A stretch of 44,111 nucleotides of DNA from Bacillus sp. AFS001701 (GCF_002559405.1 NZ_NTZO01000020.1:1-44111); one strand, 5' to 3'; shown: positions 14,740 to 23,330, numbered from the stretch's first letter. Numbers and translations: made by a program. Notes: generated by a model from the letters alone, not told the origin.

Positions 14740-17700
14740 TTATTCTTCAATCTTTTTCTTTTTGCTTACTAACTTATAAATAACCGGAATGATGATTAGT
14801 GTTAAGAATGTTGAAGTTGTTAAACCACCAATTACAGTTACTGCTAATCCTTTCGAAATTAAGCCAGATGTTGAATTTGAAAGGGCCATTGGTACTAATG
14901 CAAGAATTGTCGCTAATGCTGTCATTAGAATCGGACGTAATCTCGTCTTTGAAGCCTCAATTAATGCGTCAGTTACTTCTAATCCATTTTTACGGTTATG
15001 TTCGACACGGTCTAATAATACAACCGCATTCGTTACTACAATACCGATCAACATTAATAGTCCAATCATTGCACTCATTGATAATGTTTGCTTACCAATA
15101 AATAGTGCTAAGAAAGCTCCGACTGGTACGAAGATTAATGATGTTAAAATAACAAACGGTGTTCTTAAGCCACCAAATGTCATACTCATGATTAAGAATA
15201 CTAATCCAACAGCAACTACCATTGCTATTCCTAAACTGCTGAATCCATCTGAAATCATATCTAAACCGCCGCCAATTTTCATATCGACGCTTTTTGGTAA
15301 ATCAATTTTATTTAAATGATTTGTTACATCTTTTGTAATTGCTGCAGTATCTTTACCCTTTACTTCTGCACTTACTGATGCAAACATTTTTCCATCATCA
15401 TGGTTGATTGAAACTGGTGCATCCTTTTGAGAAATCGTTACATAGTCTTTTATTTCTTTCGGACCTGTTGCAGTCATAAATTTAATTTTTTCAATATCTT
15501 CTTTTGAAGTTGCTTTAGTTTTATAACCTACAGTAAGCTTATTTGTTTCGCCGTTTAAATCGTAATCACCGATTTCAACGTCGTTAATTTTTTCATTAAT
15601 AGCTCCCATAACTTGGAACATTGAAATATTTTCATCGCGTGCTTTATCGTTTAATGTAATTTCTAATTTAGGTTGTACATCTTTTAAATTATTAGAAACA
15701 TTTTTCAAACGATCATCACTATTTAATTCTTTTTCAATTTTTGATGCTGCTTCTTTTAAATCAGCAAAGTTAGCAGAATATAAATTCACATCAATATTGT
15801 TCCCAGTTGGAGGACCATTTTGAGAAAGTTCTTTTGCTGTGATTGTTGTACCTCTTACTTTCGCATCAACAATTGAAGGAACTTCTTTGTTAATTTTTGA
15901 AAGTTCTTTATCCATGTTCTTTCCATCTTTTAGATTGATTTGGAAGATTGCTTTATTTTTGCCACCATCCATATTCATCATAAAATCACGTTTACCACCA
16001 ACAGTAGCTTGTACACTGTCAATTTTGTCTGAATCTGCAAAGTATTTTTCTAATTCTTTTGCAACTATATTTGATTGGTCCACAGTACTATTCGATGGAA
16101 GAGTTGCTGTCACTTGAAGTGTTTTATTTACACTACCTGGTAAGAATGAGAATCCTAATAAAGGAATCATCGATAATGAACCAGCTAATAAAACGATTGA
16201 TAATAAGATAACAATCCATTTACGTTTTAATGCCGAACGAAGTAACTTTTCATAACCTCTCATAAAACGAGTATCATTACTGTGTTCTTTTAATGGTTTT
16301 GATAAGAATTTTGCTCCTAATGTTGGAATTAAAATGATCGCAACAATTAGAGAAGTTAAAATCGAAACTACTACTGAAATAGCAAATGGTCTAAAGAATT
16401 CTCCAATAATACCACTTACAAATGCTAAAGGTAAAAATACTACTACCGTTGCAAATGTAGATGATGCAATAGCACCAATTACTTCTTTAGTTGCATATAA
16501 AGCCATCTCTTTTTTCTTATATTGATTTCCTTTTTGTTGTCTCCATCTGTAAATATTTTCAATTACAACGATACTATCATCAACAATACGTCCAATTGCA
16601 ACAACTAGACCACCTAAAGTCATAATGTTCAAAGTATACCCCAATGAATTTAATACTGATATTGTTGCAAAGATTGAAATTGGTAATGATAGAATTGAAA
16701 TGATTGTCGCTCTAATATTTCTTAAGAATAATAGAATAACGACTACTGTAAATAACGCACCTAATAAACCTTCTTTAATTAAAGAACTAACGGATTTCTC
16801 GATTTCTTTACCGTTATCCATAATGACATGCGTTTCTACATTATTGTCTTTCTTAAACGATTTAATTTCTTTTTTAACAGATGTTGCTACATCCGCTGTA
16901 TTTGAATCTTGTGTTTGAGAAACAGATAAAATATAACTTTCTTTTCCGTTATATCTAGAAATTTGATCTTGAACTGATACTACTTTTACATCTGCAATGT
17001 CAGCAACCGTAACATTTTTTGGCGTTACTGTTTGTGCTTGTCCTGCACCTCTACCTAGTTGTGCTCCTTGAGTCATCGTACCCATTTGTGAACTTTGAGC
17101 AGCTGCACTAGATAAAACTGTTTTTTTGATTTGATCGACTGAGTTTAGCGTACCTTTCATTCGAACAGAAACTGTTTTTCCATTGTTCTCAACAGATCCT
17201 AATGGCACTGCATAATCTAGACCTTGAATTGCCGTTTTAATTGTATCTAAAGAAATCCCTTTTTCTTCTGCTTTTTTATTATCTACAACGATTTGAATTT
17301 CTTCATCTTTTGTACCTTGAAGACTTACATCACTAACACCAGTGATTTTTTTAATTTGAGGAAGTAAATCTTTTTCAATTGATTGTTGTAAATCTTTTAC
17401 TTGTCCGTTATTTGCAATTGCAACTTGATAAATAGGAGCAGAATCCATCGCAATACGTTGAACTGTCGCTTCTGCTTTATCAGGTAACTTAGTTTTATTG
17501 ATTACATTATCAACGTCTTTTTCAATTTTATCCATATCCGATCCAAAAGGATAAATTAAAAAGATTGAAGCCATATTTTCACTCGAAGTACTTGTTAACT
17601 GATCATAGTTTTCAAGCTTCATTAATCCTGATTCGATTGGTTTAGTGACCTCAGTTTCTATATCCTCAGATGATGCACCAGGGTATACTACCTGTACTGC

Positions 17701-17841
17701 AACAGCTGGAAATGAAACATCAGGAAATGTTTCAATTTGTATTTTTTGGGCTGAATAAATTCCCCCAACTAAAACAAGAACACTTAATATAATAACTGAT
17801 ATTGTGTTCTTCAAACTTAATTTCGTTAAGCCTGCAAACAT
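14740..17841 (-). CDS. RND-family efflux transporter (AcrB/SwrC-like)
   Basis: A 1033-residue proton-driven exporter of the HAE1 RND family, closest in layout to Bacillus SwrC/YerP, which exports surfactin and related amphipathic compounds. It has one membrane helix at 10-30, a large external loop to about 340, five helices to about 510, a second helix-loop half, then five more helices from about 855. The proton-relay Asp pair is visible in VAIGRIVDDSIVVIEN in TM4. The segment GRGAGQAQT in the first loop is a low-complexity insert. An AAAGGGGAAA site lies 13 bases before the ATG. The two-component operon immediately upstream shares its operator. Confidence 0.9.
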   Translation of the reverse strand: MFAGLTKLSLKNTISVIILSVLVLVGGIYSAQKIQIETFPDVSFPAVAVQVVYPGASSEDIETEVTKPIESGLMKLENYDQLTSTSSENMASIFLIYPFGSDMDKIEKDVDNVINKTKLPDKAEATVQRIAMDSAPIYQVAIANNGQVKDLQQSIEKDLLPQIKKITGVSDVSLQGTKDEEIQIVVDNKKAEEKGISLDTIKTAIQGLDYAVPLGSVENNGKTVSVRMKGTLNSVDQIKKTVLSSAAAQSSQMGTMTQGAQLGRGAGQAQTVTPKNVTVADIADVKVVSVQDQISRYNGKESYILSVSQTQDSNTADVATSVKKEIKSFKKDNNVETHVIMDNGKEIEKSVSSLIKEGLLGALFTVVVILLFLRNIRATIISILSLPISIFATISVLNSLGYTLNIMTLGGLVVAIGRIVDDSIVVIENIYRWRQQKGNQYKKKEMALYATKEVIGAIASSTFATVVVFLPLAFVSGIIGEFFRPFAISVVVSILTSLIVAIILIPTLGAKFLSKPLKEHSNDTRFMRGYEKLLRSALKRKWIVILLSIVLLAGSLSMIPLLGFSFLPGSVNKTLQVTATLPSNSTVDQSNIVAKELEKYFADSDKIDSVQATVGGKRDFMMNMDGGKNKAIFQINLKDGKNMDKELSKINKEVPSIVDAKVRGTTITAKELSQNGPPTGNNIDVNLYSANFADLKEAASKIEKELNSDDRLKNVSNNLKDVQPKLEITLNDKARDENISMFQVMGAINEKINDVEIGDYDLNGETNKLTVGYKTKATSKEDIEKIKFMTATGPKEIKDYVTISQKDAPVSINHDDGKMFASVSAEVKGKDTAAITKDVTNHLNKIDLPKSVDMKIGGGLDMISDGFSSLGIAMVVAVGLVFLIMSMTFGGLRTPFVILTSLIFVPVGAFLALFIGKQTLSMSAMIGLLMLIGIVVTNAVVLLDRVEHNRKNGLEVTDALIEASKTRLRPILMTALATILALVPMALSNSTSGLISKGLAVTVIGGLTTSTFLTLIIIPVIYKLVSKKKKIEE

Positions 17842-17904
17842 AATGTATCTATTTCCCCTTTCAATTGGTTACAATTCTAATACGTGATTAGTTTATCAAA
17901 TGTA

Positions 17905-17921
17905 TATGAACAGAATATGAA
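17905..17921 (-). promoter_or_regulatory. Tandem response-regulator box of the RND gene
   Basis: TATGAA-CAGAA-TATGAA on the plus strand, which reads TTCATA-N5-TTCATA toward the gene. Two weaker half-sites (TAAGAAC at 17926, TTTGAAC at 17937) continue the 10-11-bp period. The proximal half-site is nine bases from AGTTTA (17890-17895), the complement of a TAAACT -10. Confidence 0.7.
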
Positions 17922-17952
17922 CAATTAAGAACATAATTTGAACTTTTTAATT

Positions 17953-19278
17953 TTACAAGTTTTTCGGAAGGATAATCATAAAGCTAGTTCCTTTTCCAAC
18001 AACACTTTCAACTTCTATTTTCCCATGATGTATTTCGATAATTTTTTGTACAATCGAAAGACCAAGCCCGGTTCCTTTTTTATTTCTAGAACGGTCTGCT
18101 TGATAAAAGCGTTCAAATATCCGCTCAATATCTTCCTTACTTATTCCTAGCCCACTATCGCTAATGATGACGTGAATAGTATGATCCAACTCCAAAATAT
18201 CTACTTTAATGTATCCAGCTATACTTGAGAACTTAATCGCATTTTGAAGTAAATTAATCCAAACTTGTTCAAGTAGTAAACGATCTGCTACTATTTCTGT
18301 TTGTGGTAAATTTAAAACTAATTGTAGCTTTTTACTTTCCCAATGTGGCTCTAGCGCTAAAATAATTTTTCGAATTTGTTCATCTAATTTATAGGTCGTA
18401 GGCTGGAATGGATGTTGTTCAGAGTCTAGTGAAGCTAGCTTTAATAATCTTTCGCTCATCATAGAAAGACGTTCACTCTCTGCCTCAATAATGGATATGT
18501 AATGTTCCTTTTTCTCTTCAGCTAACTGCTTATTTCTTAAAACCTTTGCAAATCCCTTAATAGATGTTAACGGCGATTGAATTTCATGAGAAACATTTGA
18601 AACAAATTCACTTCTCATCTCTTCTAACTTGTTTAACTTGTTCGTCATTACATTAAAGTTCGAAGCAAGTAATCCAATTTCATCTTTACGTTTAATCGTT
18701 ACTTGAACGTCATAGTTACCTTTAGCCAGTTCTTTTGTAGCCCGAATTAGTTCTTTTACTGGCTTTACTAATAACTTAGCAACAAATAAAAATGTTACTG
18801 ATCCAATGATTAATGTTGTAAGCAAGCTAAAAAATAAAACTCTCCGCATTTTAAAGAACCCACGATCTATATTGGGCTGAATAAATAAAGCATATTGATG
18901 CCCATCTTTTTCAAAAGGTAGACCAATGAGATATCCTTTTGTTTGAACATCACTTTTGTTTAGTACATTTAATACTTGTTCTTTTTTTATATTCTTCTTT
19001 TTTAGTGCTGTATTTTTCAAAACGATTTTACCCGACTCATCATACAGTGATATATAAAAATTTTTACTAAGAATTTGTAAGGTCGCATCTACTCCATTTT
19101 GATTATCTTGTTTAGAATAGATAGAAATAAAATTTTCTCCAACATCAATTAAATCACTTTGTACTTCTGTTTCAACATGTTTAATAAAGTATTTTGAAGC
19201 GATAAAAAAAGTAATGACTAAACTCAATAAAATAACTGAAATAAAGATTAAAACCAATCTCGTATACATGCTTTTCAT
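17953..19278 (-). CDS. Sensor histidine kinase
   Basis: A 441-residue membrane sensor that phosphorylates the co-encoded response regulator. Order: TM1 8-28, extracellular domain about 30-145, TM2 147-168, HAMP 170-220, HisKA with phospho-acceptor His231 in SNVSHEIQSPLTS, then the HATPase domain with N box (NLLQNAIKFS), G1 (DSGLGI) and G2 (GTGLGLSIV). An unusual Gln replaces the common Leu or Arg after HEI. The ATG overlaps the regulator stop by four bases, so translation is coupled. The signal is probably envelope stress or the pump's substrate, by context only. Confidence 0.92.
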   Translation of the reverse strand: MKSMYTRLVLIFISVILLSLVITFFIASKYFIKHVETEVQSDLIDVGENFISIYSKQDNQNGVDATLQILSKNFYISLYDESGKIVLKNTALKKKNIKKEQVLNVLNKSDVQTKGYLIGLPFEKDGHQYALFIQPNIDRGFFKMRRVLFFSLLTTLIIGSVTFLFVAKLLVKPVKELIRATKELAKGNYDVQVTIKRKDEIGLLASNFNVMTNKLNKLEEMRSEFVSNVSHEIQSPLTSIKGFAKVLRNKQLAEEKKEHYISIIEAESERLSMMSERLLKLASLDSEQHPFQPTTYKLDEQIRKIILALEPHWESKKLQLVLNLPQTEIVADRLLLEQVWINLLQNAIKFSSIAGYIKVDILELDHTIHVIISDSGLGISKEDIERIFERFYQADRSRNKKGTGLGLSIVQKIIEIHHGKIEVESVVGKGTSFMIILPKNL

Positions 19279-19967
19279 GCGTGATTTTCCTCTAATTTAT
19301 AACCTAAACCTCTTATTGTAACGATTTCGACTGTAGCCTTTAACTCTCTTAGACGCTCTCGTATTCTCTTTATATGCACATCAACTGTGCGTTCATCTCC
19401 TTCATAATCAAGTCCCCATATTTGCTCAATCAAATCATTTCTCGTAAAAATTCTTCCAGCTTGACTTGCAAGCTTCATCAATAATTCGAATTCCTTTAAT
19501 GGTAATGTAATGGATTGTTCATTCGCCGAAATTTCATATTTAACTTGATTAATCGTTAAATTACCTACAAAGATATTTTTATCAGATAGTAATTGAAATC
19601 TTCTTAATAGAGCTTTTACACGGGCTACGATTTCCAATGGATCAAAGGGCTTAACAACATAATCATCTACCCCGAGGTCAAAGCCTTTTAATTTATCTTG
19701 AGATTCACCTTTTGCTGTAACCATTAAAATTGGAATATCATAATACTTTTTAACCTCTTTGGTCAGCTCATATCCATCTACTTCAGGCATCATCACATCA
19801 ACTACTACTATTTGAATATTATTTTCTTCCAGTAACGTTAATGCTTCTTGACCATTTTCAGCCTCAATAACTGTATAACCTTCACCACTTAAAAAAATAG
19901 AGATTAACTCCCGAATATTTGCATCATCATCGACAACTAATACTTTTACATGATTCAATAAATTCAC
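19275..19967 (-). CDS. OmpR/PhoB-family response regulator
   Basis: A 230-residue transcription factor. The receiver domain (1-120) has the acidic pocket DDD at 13-15, phospho-acceptor Asp57 in VVVDVMMPEVDG and the conserved Lys in VVKPFDP. The winged-helix output domain (about 130-228) has the recognition helix EGDERTVDVHIKRIRERLR and the wing IVTIRGLGYKLE. It is first in the operon with the kinase. An identical tandem box lies before this gene and before the RND pump, implying autoregulation and control of the pump. Confidence 0.92.
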   Translation of the reverse strand: MNLLNHVKVLVVDDDANIRELISIFLSGEGYTVIEAENGQEALTLLEENNIQIVVVDVMMPEVDGYELTKEVKKYYDIPILMVTAKGESQDKLKGFDLGVDDYVVKPFDPLEIVARVKALLRRFQLLSDKNIFVGNLTINQVKYEISANEQSITLPLKEFELLMKLASQAGRIFTRNDLIEQIWGLDYEGDERTVDVHIKRIRERLRELKATVEIVTIRGLGYKLEENHA

Positions 19968-19997
19968 CTACTTACATTTACAAATAATTATGTACCT

Positions 19998-20029
19998 ATT
20001 ATATAAATTCATTATGAACTAAATATGAA
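19998..20029 (-). promoter_or_regulatory. Promoter and tandem operator of the two-component operon
   Basis: TATGAA-CTAAA-TATGAA at 20013-20029 is the same direct repeat as at 17905-17921. The -10 TATAAT (complement ATTATA, 19998-20003) lies nine bases from the proximal half-site, the same geometry as at the RND gene. Confidence 0.7.
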
Positions 20030-20052
20030 TTACGAAACCAGAACTAACTATA

Positions 20053-20089
20053 TAAAAAAGAGAATGGCTTAATTGACCACTCTCTTTAG
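20053..20089 (-). terminator. Terminator of the riboswitch-controlled gene
   Basis: AAGAGAATGG pairs with CCACTCTCTT. On the minus strand six T follow. Confidence 0.75.
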
Positions 20090-20145
20090 GTAGTTTTAAA
20101 TATTTTTTCGACCTATTTTAAATTCGTGATTTTCTACAATACTAA

Positions 20146-20325
20146 TCAATCTATTCTCACGACTTTACCTGATTTTCTAACTCTAACGATCCTCTTCCTT
20201 TTCTCAGACTTTCCACATTGATATTTTCCATTTTCATCATCTACTACAGAATCCTTACGAGTCATAAATACTGCTATTAACATAGTTAAAATAAGTATCC
20301 CGCCAAATATATACATTTCTAGCAC
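20146..20325 (-). CDS. 59-residue membrane protein under a c-di-AMP riboswitch
   Basis: A short frame starting at GTG, with GGGGG seven bases upstream. It has an N-terminal hydrophobic helix (about residues 5-21, YIFGGILILTMLIAVFM), a short acidic linker with DSVVDDENG, one Cys at 37, and a strongly basic tail (KRKRIVRVRKSGKVVRI). It looks like a single-pass membrane protein with a cytosolic cationic tail. No family is recognised. It is the only gene between the upstream c-di-AMP riboswitch with its terminator and a downstream terminator, so it is the riboswitch target. Known targets of this riboswitch concern potassium, osmolytes and wall hydrolases. A role there is inference. Confidence 0.72.
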   Translation of the reverse strand: MLEMYIFGGILILTMLIAVFMTRKDSVVDDENGKYQCGKSEKRKRIVRVRKSGKVVRID

Positions 20326-20362
20326 TACATAACCCCCACTTACTTTATCAAAATTGAATGCA

Positions 20363-20394
20363 AAAAAGACACTAGGAAAATCTCCAGTGCCTTA
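20363..20394 (-). terminator. Expression-platform terminator of the c-di-AMP riboswitch
   Basis: On the minus strand GGCACTGGA pairs with TCCTAGTGTC around GATTT, followed by TTTTTT. It lies between the aptamer and the 59-residue gene, so ligand binding would stop transcription. Confidence 0.75.
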
Positions 20395-20413
20395 ATAAGA
20401 CATCATTTTGGAA

Positions 20414-20558
20414 ACCTTCTCCTACACGCCTACGAGGTTAGCTGTCGGATTCGGACCTAAAAAGTAGCCCTACCTAAAAAGGATTCACCCCAAAGTACAA
20501 TTGTACAAAAATTGGTTCCCCCGCTTCAAAATTGAAATGTCCTCAATAATAGAAGAAA
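20414..20558 (-). ncRNA. c-di-AMP riboswitch (ydaO/yuaA type)
   Basis: On the minus strand the conserved blocks occur in order: GCGGGGGAACCAA, GGGGTGAATCC, TAGGTAGGGCTAC, GTCCGAATCCGACAGCTAAC, CTCGTAGGCG and AGGAGAAGG. The closing helix P1 can form between UUCUUCU (complement of 20551-20557) and AGGAGAA (complement of 20417-20423). This is the RF00379-type aptamer. Known examples turn off potassium and osmolyte uptake or wall-hydrolase genes when c-di-AMP is high. Confidence 0.92.
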
Positions 20559-20763
20559 CACTCAACCAAAACTCAGCGATCTATGGTCATTTAATTTTAT
20601 GTATATTACTTAAATTACAATTCAACTACTAAATTGTAAACTATTTTACTACTTAAAGAAACTAATATGTCTTTTGATTAAAAATGCTGGGCCAATAAAT
20701 GACCATTATGTTAATCTTTTCCTAGTTGATTTTTGGAAAGCAAGTTGTTCAATATTACTTACT

Positions 20764-20801
20764 AAAAAAGGGCATGAGTCCATCTCTATTATGAAACCCT
20801 A
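20764..20801 (-). terminator. Probable terminator of the 62-residue membrane protein gene
   Basis: On the minus strand GGG..CAT pairs with ATGCCC and is followed by six T. The stem is short. Confidence 0.5.
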
Positions 20802-20832
20802 ATTCACAGTTAACGTATGTAATAATCTTTAA

Positions 20833-21021
20833 CTATGGTCTTTTAAAATAAGTAATAACCCCCATTATTAAATTAAAAGTCACATATATCAATAAGATGG
20901 TTCCAACAATTCTTCCTGTGCTTTTATTCTTTTTCTTTGCAAATTTGTTAATTAAGAAGACAATAATAGCTATTACTAAAATAAGAATTAATAGTGGCAA
21001 AAAAATAAATAAGTCTGACAT
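20833..21021 (-). CDS. Small two-helix membrane protein
   Basis: A 62-residue protein with two membrane helices (about 4-26 and 38-58) joined by a basic loop KFAKKKNKSTGR, so both ends are probably outside. The AAAGGAG site seven or eight bases before the ATG is strong. No family is recognised. It precedes the c-di-AMP riboswitch unit on the same strand, but a likely terminator separates them. Confidence 0.7.
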   Translation of the reverse strand: MSDLFIFLPLLILILVIAIIVFLINKFAKKKNKSTGRIVGTILLIYVTFNLIMGVITYFKRP

Positions 21022-21131
21022 AGTTTATTCTCCTTTAAGTAATCTCTAAACATGAAGATACTAAATAAACTAATATTCTATGGAGAATCTTTTTATTCCT
21101 TGTTTACTAAAATACACTAGTACAAATAGAA

Positions 21132-21162
21132 AAAAGGATCGCCGCAGCAACCCTTTCTTAGC
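21132..21162 (-). terminator. Terminator of the VOC-family gene
   Basis: AAGGATCGCC and GGCAACCCTT-type arms (interrupted) are followed on the minus strand by TTTTTTC. Confidence 0.6.
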
Positions 21163-21167
21163 GCAGA

Positions 21168-21518
21168 TTATTTCTCCCAAAGTTCAACCAATCTACCTTC
21201 AGGATCTTTAATCCATGCAAACTTACCATAATCACTAATCTCTTTATCCTTTGCAAGAGATACACCGACTTGTTCAAGATGCTTAATCGTCTCGTCTAGG
21301 TTATAAACTTGAAAATTTAACATCACTTGCTGTTCTGATGGGAAATAATTGTCTTCTTCCGTAAAGAAAGAAAAGATCGTTTCATTTTCTGAATCAGGTT
21401 TAATAATAGTCCCATTCCAGTTTTCTATTTCAACATTCAGCACTTTACTGTACCATTTTTTTAAAGCATCCAGATTTTTAGTCCTCCAAAATATTCCCCC
21501 GACACCTTTGATCATCAT
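21168..21518 (-). CDS. VOC (glyoxalase/bleomycin-resistance fold) family protein
   Basis: A 116-residue cytosolic protein with two beta-alpha-beta-beta-beta modules. It opens with IFWRTKNLDALKKWYSKVLNV and ends with FAWIKDPEGRLVELWEK, both typical of VOC proteins. The final Glu of the VELWE motif is the usual metal ligand. The first module has Phe or Arg where a His ligand often lies, so metal binding and substrate are uncertain. GGGAG precedes two adjacent ATGs. It follows the TMEM175-type gene on the same strand with a 47-base gap. Confidence 0.85.
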   Translation of the reverse strand: MMIKGVGGIFWRTKNLDALKKWYSKVLNVEIENWNGTIIKPDSENETIFSFFTEEDNYFPSEQQVMLNFQVYNLDETIKHLEQVGVSLAKDKEISDYGKFAWIKDPEGRLVELWEK

Positions 21519-21565
21519 ATTCTACTCCCTCACTTTTTATAAATTTATTAAAAAAACACTTTTGT

Positions 21566-22144
21566 TTACTTACTTTGCATAACCTTCTCTATTCGACGAT
21601 CTGGTAATAGCCACATAATTGCAACGATTACATAAATTATTTGAGCGAACCATGGCCAGATCAAAGACGTGCAAACTGCAGATAAGTAACAAACCACTGA
21701 AGCTTTTCCTTTCCAATCATTACCTACTGCTTGTTTTAACTTTGAATTCTTTCCCTCTTTTTGAATAATTATACCTTGTAAAATGAAGTAAGCTATTGCT
21801 GCCATTAAGAGTATTACTCCATAAAGCATTGTCGGATAAGGTTTATAATGGTTTTCTCCCATCCAACCAGAAGCAAAAGGAATTAAGGATAACCAGAAAA
21901 GCAAATGAAGATTTGCCCACATTATTGATCCTGTCACCTTTTGTAAAGTGTGTATCATATGATGATGGTTGTTCCAGTAAATACCTACATAAATGAAACT
22001 AAGTAAATAACTAAGAAAGGTTGGGAAAAGTTGTAATAAGTCTTGTATATTCGGACTGTGAGGAATCCTAATTTCTAGAACCATAATTGTAATAATGATA
22101 GCAAGTACACCGTCACTAAAAGCTTCCAACCGATTTTTATTCAT
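21566..22144 (-). CDS. TMEM175-type potassium channel (DUF1211)
   Basis: A 192-residue membrane protein of the bacterial TMEM175 family, which forms potassium-selective channels. The signature FSDGVLAI is at residues 9-16, with Phe9, Ser10 and Asp11 as in the family, followed by IITIMVLEI. Six membrane helices are visible. The second signature WNNHHHM (about 58-64) links helices 2 and 3. The length matches single-repeat bacterial channels that work as tetramers. The start ATG has a weak AGGGAG nearby. It is 1 kb from a c-di-AMP riboswitch but is not controlled by it directly. Confidence 0.85.
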   Translation of the reverse strand: MNKNRLEAFSDGVLAIIITIMVLEIRIPHSPNIQDLLQLFPTFLSYLLSFIYVGIYWNNHHHMIHTLQKVTGSIMWANLHLLFWLSLIPFASGWMGENHYKPYPTMLYGVILLMAAIAYFILQGIIIQKEGKNSKLKQAVGNDWKGKASVVCYLSAVCTSLIWPWFAQIIYVIVAIMWLLPDRRIEKVMQSK

Positions 22145-22258
22145 TTTTTACTCCCTATTATTATTTGTCTTTTTGTTTTATTTATATTTCTATCTATTTA
22201 ATTTCCTTATTTCCTCGTAATATTAAAATTTCATATCGGTTAATTTAAAGAATGCCCG

Positions 22259-22745
22259 TCACTTAGCAAGCCTTTGTTCTAATTCACTTTTTTGGCGCAA
22301 GTGATGACGAAAATGCATATAAACCAAATCAAGCCATTCCCTTGCATTTAGCCATCCGAACCCTCCATGCTGGACTTTATAATTTGGGTTAATATGATCC
22401 ACTTTCGATTCCCATTGGCTCAACCTTATAATTAATTGATTAATTCTGCTGATAAGCTCGTCCTTGCTTTCTGAATTATTAGGTGGATCATTTAGTTCAT
22501 CTGGTAATCTAATTTTAATTGGTGGAAATCCCCCAAGCTTATATAATTGCTCACCAAATTCTGTTTTTCCAAGGGGTTGCTCATCATTTAATGTGGCACA
22601 AGTTTCCATGCTATCGATAAATGATTAAATGGTCATACATTTGACCAATAGACCAAACCGCCTCTTCAGATTTATACCTTAACTGTTCCAAAGAGTAATT
22701 CTGAAGCTCGTTTTTGTATCTATTAATCAGTTCAAGTTCGCTCAG
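22259..22745 (-). pseudogene. Decayed DinB-family protein gene
   Basis: The C-terminal 116 codons (22259-22609) read as a DinB/YfiT-like four-helix protein with GFGWLNAREWLDLVYMHFRHH. The N-terminal part lies upstream in another frame (22613-22745): ELINRYKNELQNYSLEQLRY, then WSIGQMYDHLIIYR and a stop at the junction. A good AAAGGAGG site is followed, eight bases on, by CTG where a start codon should be. Both a start-codon change and a frame-breaking deletion are therefore suggested. The missing segment would fall between MYDHLI and ETCAT. Confidence 0.7.
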
Positions 22746-22866
22746 GGTAGATTCCTCCTTTGTATTCACTTAAATCTAAAATTTTACATTTTTTGCATAT
22801 GTAACTAATCATTCAATATTTCTTTTACGAATACCTGCTTCAAAATATCTACCATTTATCTCAATT

Positions 22867-22897
22867 AAAAAATCGACTTTGCAGTCGATTTTTTTTT
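22867..22897 (+). terminator. Orphan strong hairpin with T-run
   Basis: AAATCGACT and AGTCGATTT form a perfect stem, followed by seven more T. No plus-strand gene precedes it. On the minus strand it would lie just upstream of the decayed DinB gene. Confidence 0.6.
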
Positions 22898-22983
22898 GTA
22901 CAACTAAATTATACTTTACATAAGAACTAGAATAGAGTCCTAATTACTAAATATAGTTTTATTTATATAGATCCACAAACACA

Positions 22984-23018
22984 AAAAAGGAATCTCCTAA
23001 ATTAATGATTCCTTAAAA
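22984..23018 (-). terminator. Terminator of the 89-residue protein gene
   Basis: AAGGAATC at 22987-22994 pairs with GATTCCTT at 23007-23014. The minus strand then has TTTTTTG. Confidence 0.8.
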
Positions 23019-23060
23019 AATTCTCAATAGCTAGTATAGTATTTAAATAACTTTTTAAAT

Positions 23061-23330
23061 TTAATATGGAGTAGGTATAGGCGTTCCCGGTGGTCTCCAC
23101 CAAGATTCAACAGTTTTCCAAGCAGTATTATAATCGTAACCTTTTCCCATCAAATAACCTATAGCAACTGCTTCTGTTAATGCATGTTGATAGCCAAGAT
23201 GTTGTGCTTCTTTTAATCCATGGCTAACAGCTGGATTTATTAATGTTAGAATTTGTTGTGGATTTACAGCTTGCTGTGGATTTCTATAATAATCATTGTG
23301 ATTATAAGGTACATAGTTGTAGAAATTCAT
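23061..23330 (-). CDS. Small protein of unknown function, Tyr/Pro-rich ends
   Basis: An 89-residue soluble protein. The N-terminus is rich in Tyr and Asn (NFYNYVPYNHNDYYRNPQQ). The middle is a helical Ala/Leu/His segment (HGLKEAQHLGYQHALTEAVA), and the end is WWRPPGTPIPTPY. No export signal or known domain is seen. A strong AAGGGAGGAAAG site supports translation, and a terminator follows. A spore or envelope role is possible from composition alone. Confidence 0.65.
   Translation of the reverse strand: MNFYNYVPYNHNDYYRNPQQAVNPQQILTLINPAVSHGLKEAQHLGYQHALTEAVAIGYLMGKGYDYNTAWKTVESWWRPPGTPIPTPY

Larger units (their letters stand above)
22746..23060. other. Intergenic region with two terminators and no gene
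   Basis: It holds a strong hairpin at 22867-22897 and the terminator of the 89-residue protein gene at 22984-23018. Nothing else is recognised. Confidence 0.5.

Noticed and set aside
14789-15319. Plus-strand frame inside the RND gene
   Set aside because: It is antisense to a well-supported exporter gene and has no family features. Other long antisense frames in the window (for example inside malL, tctA and the purine permease gene) were dropped for the same reason.
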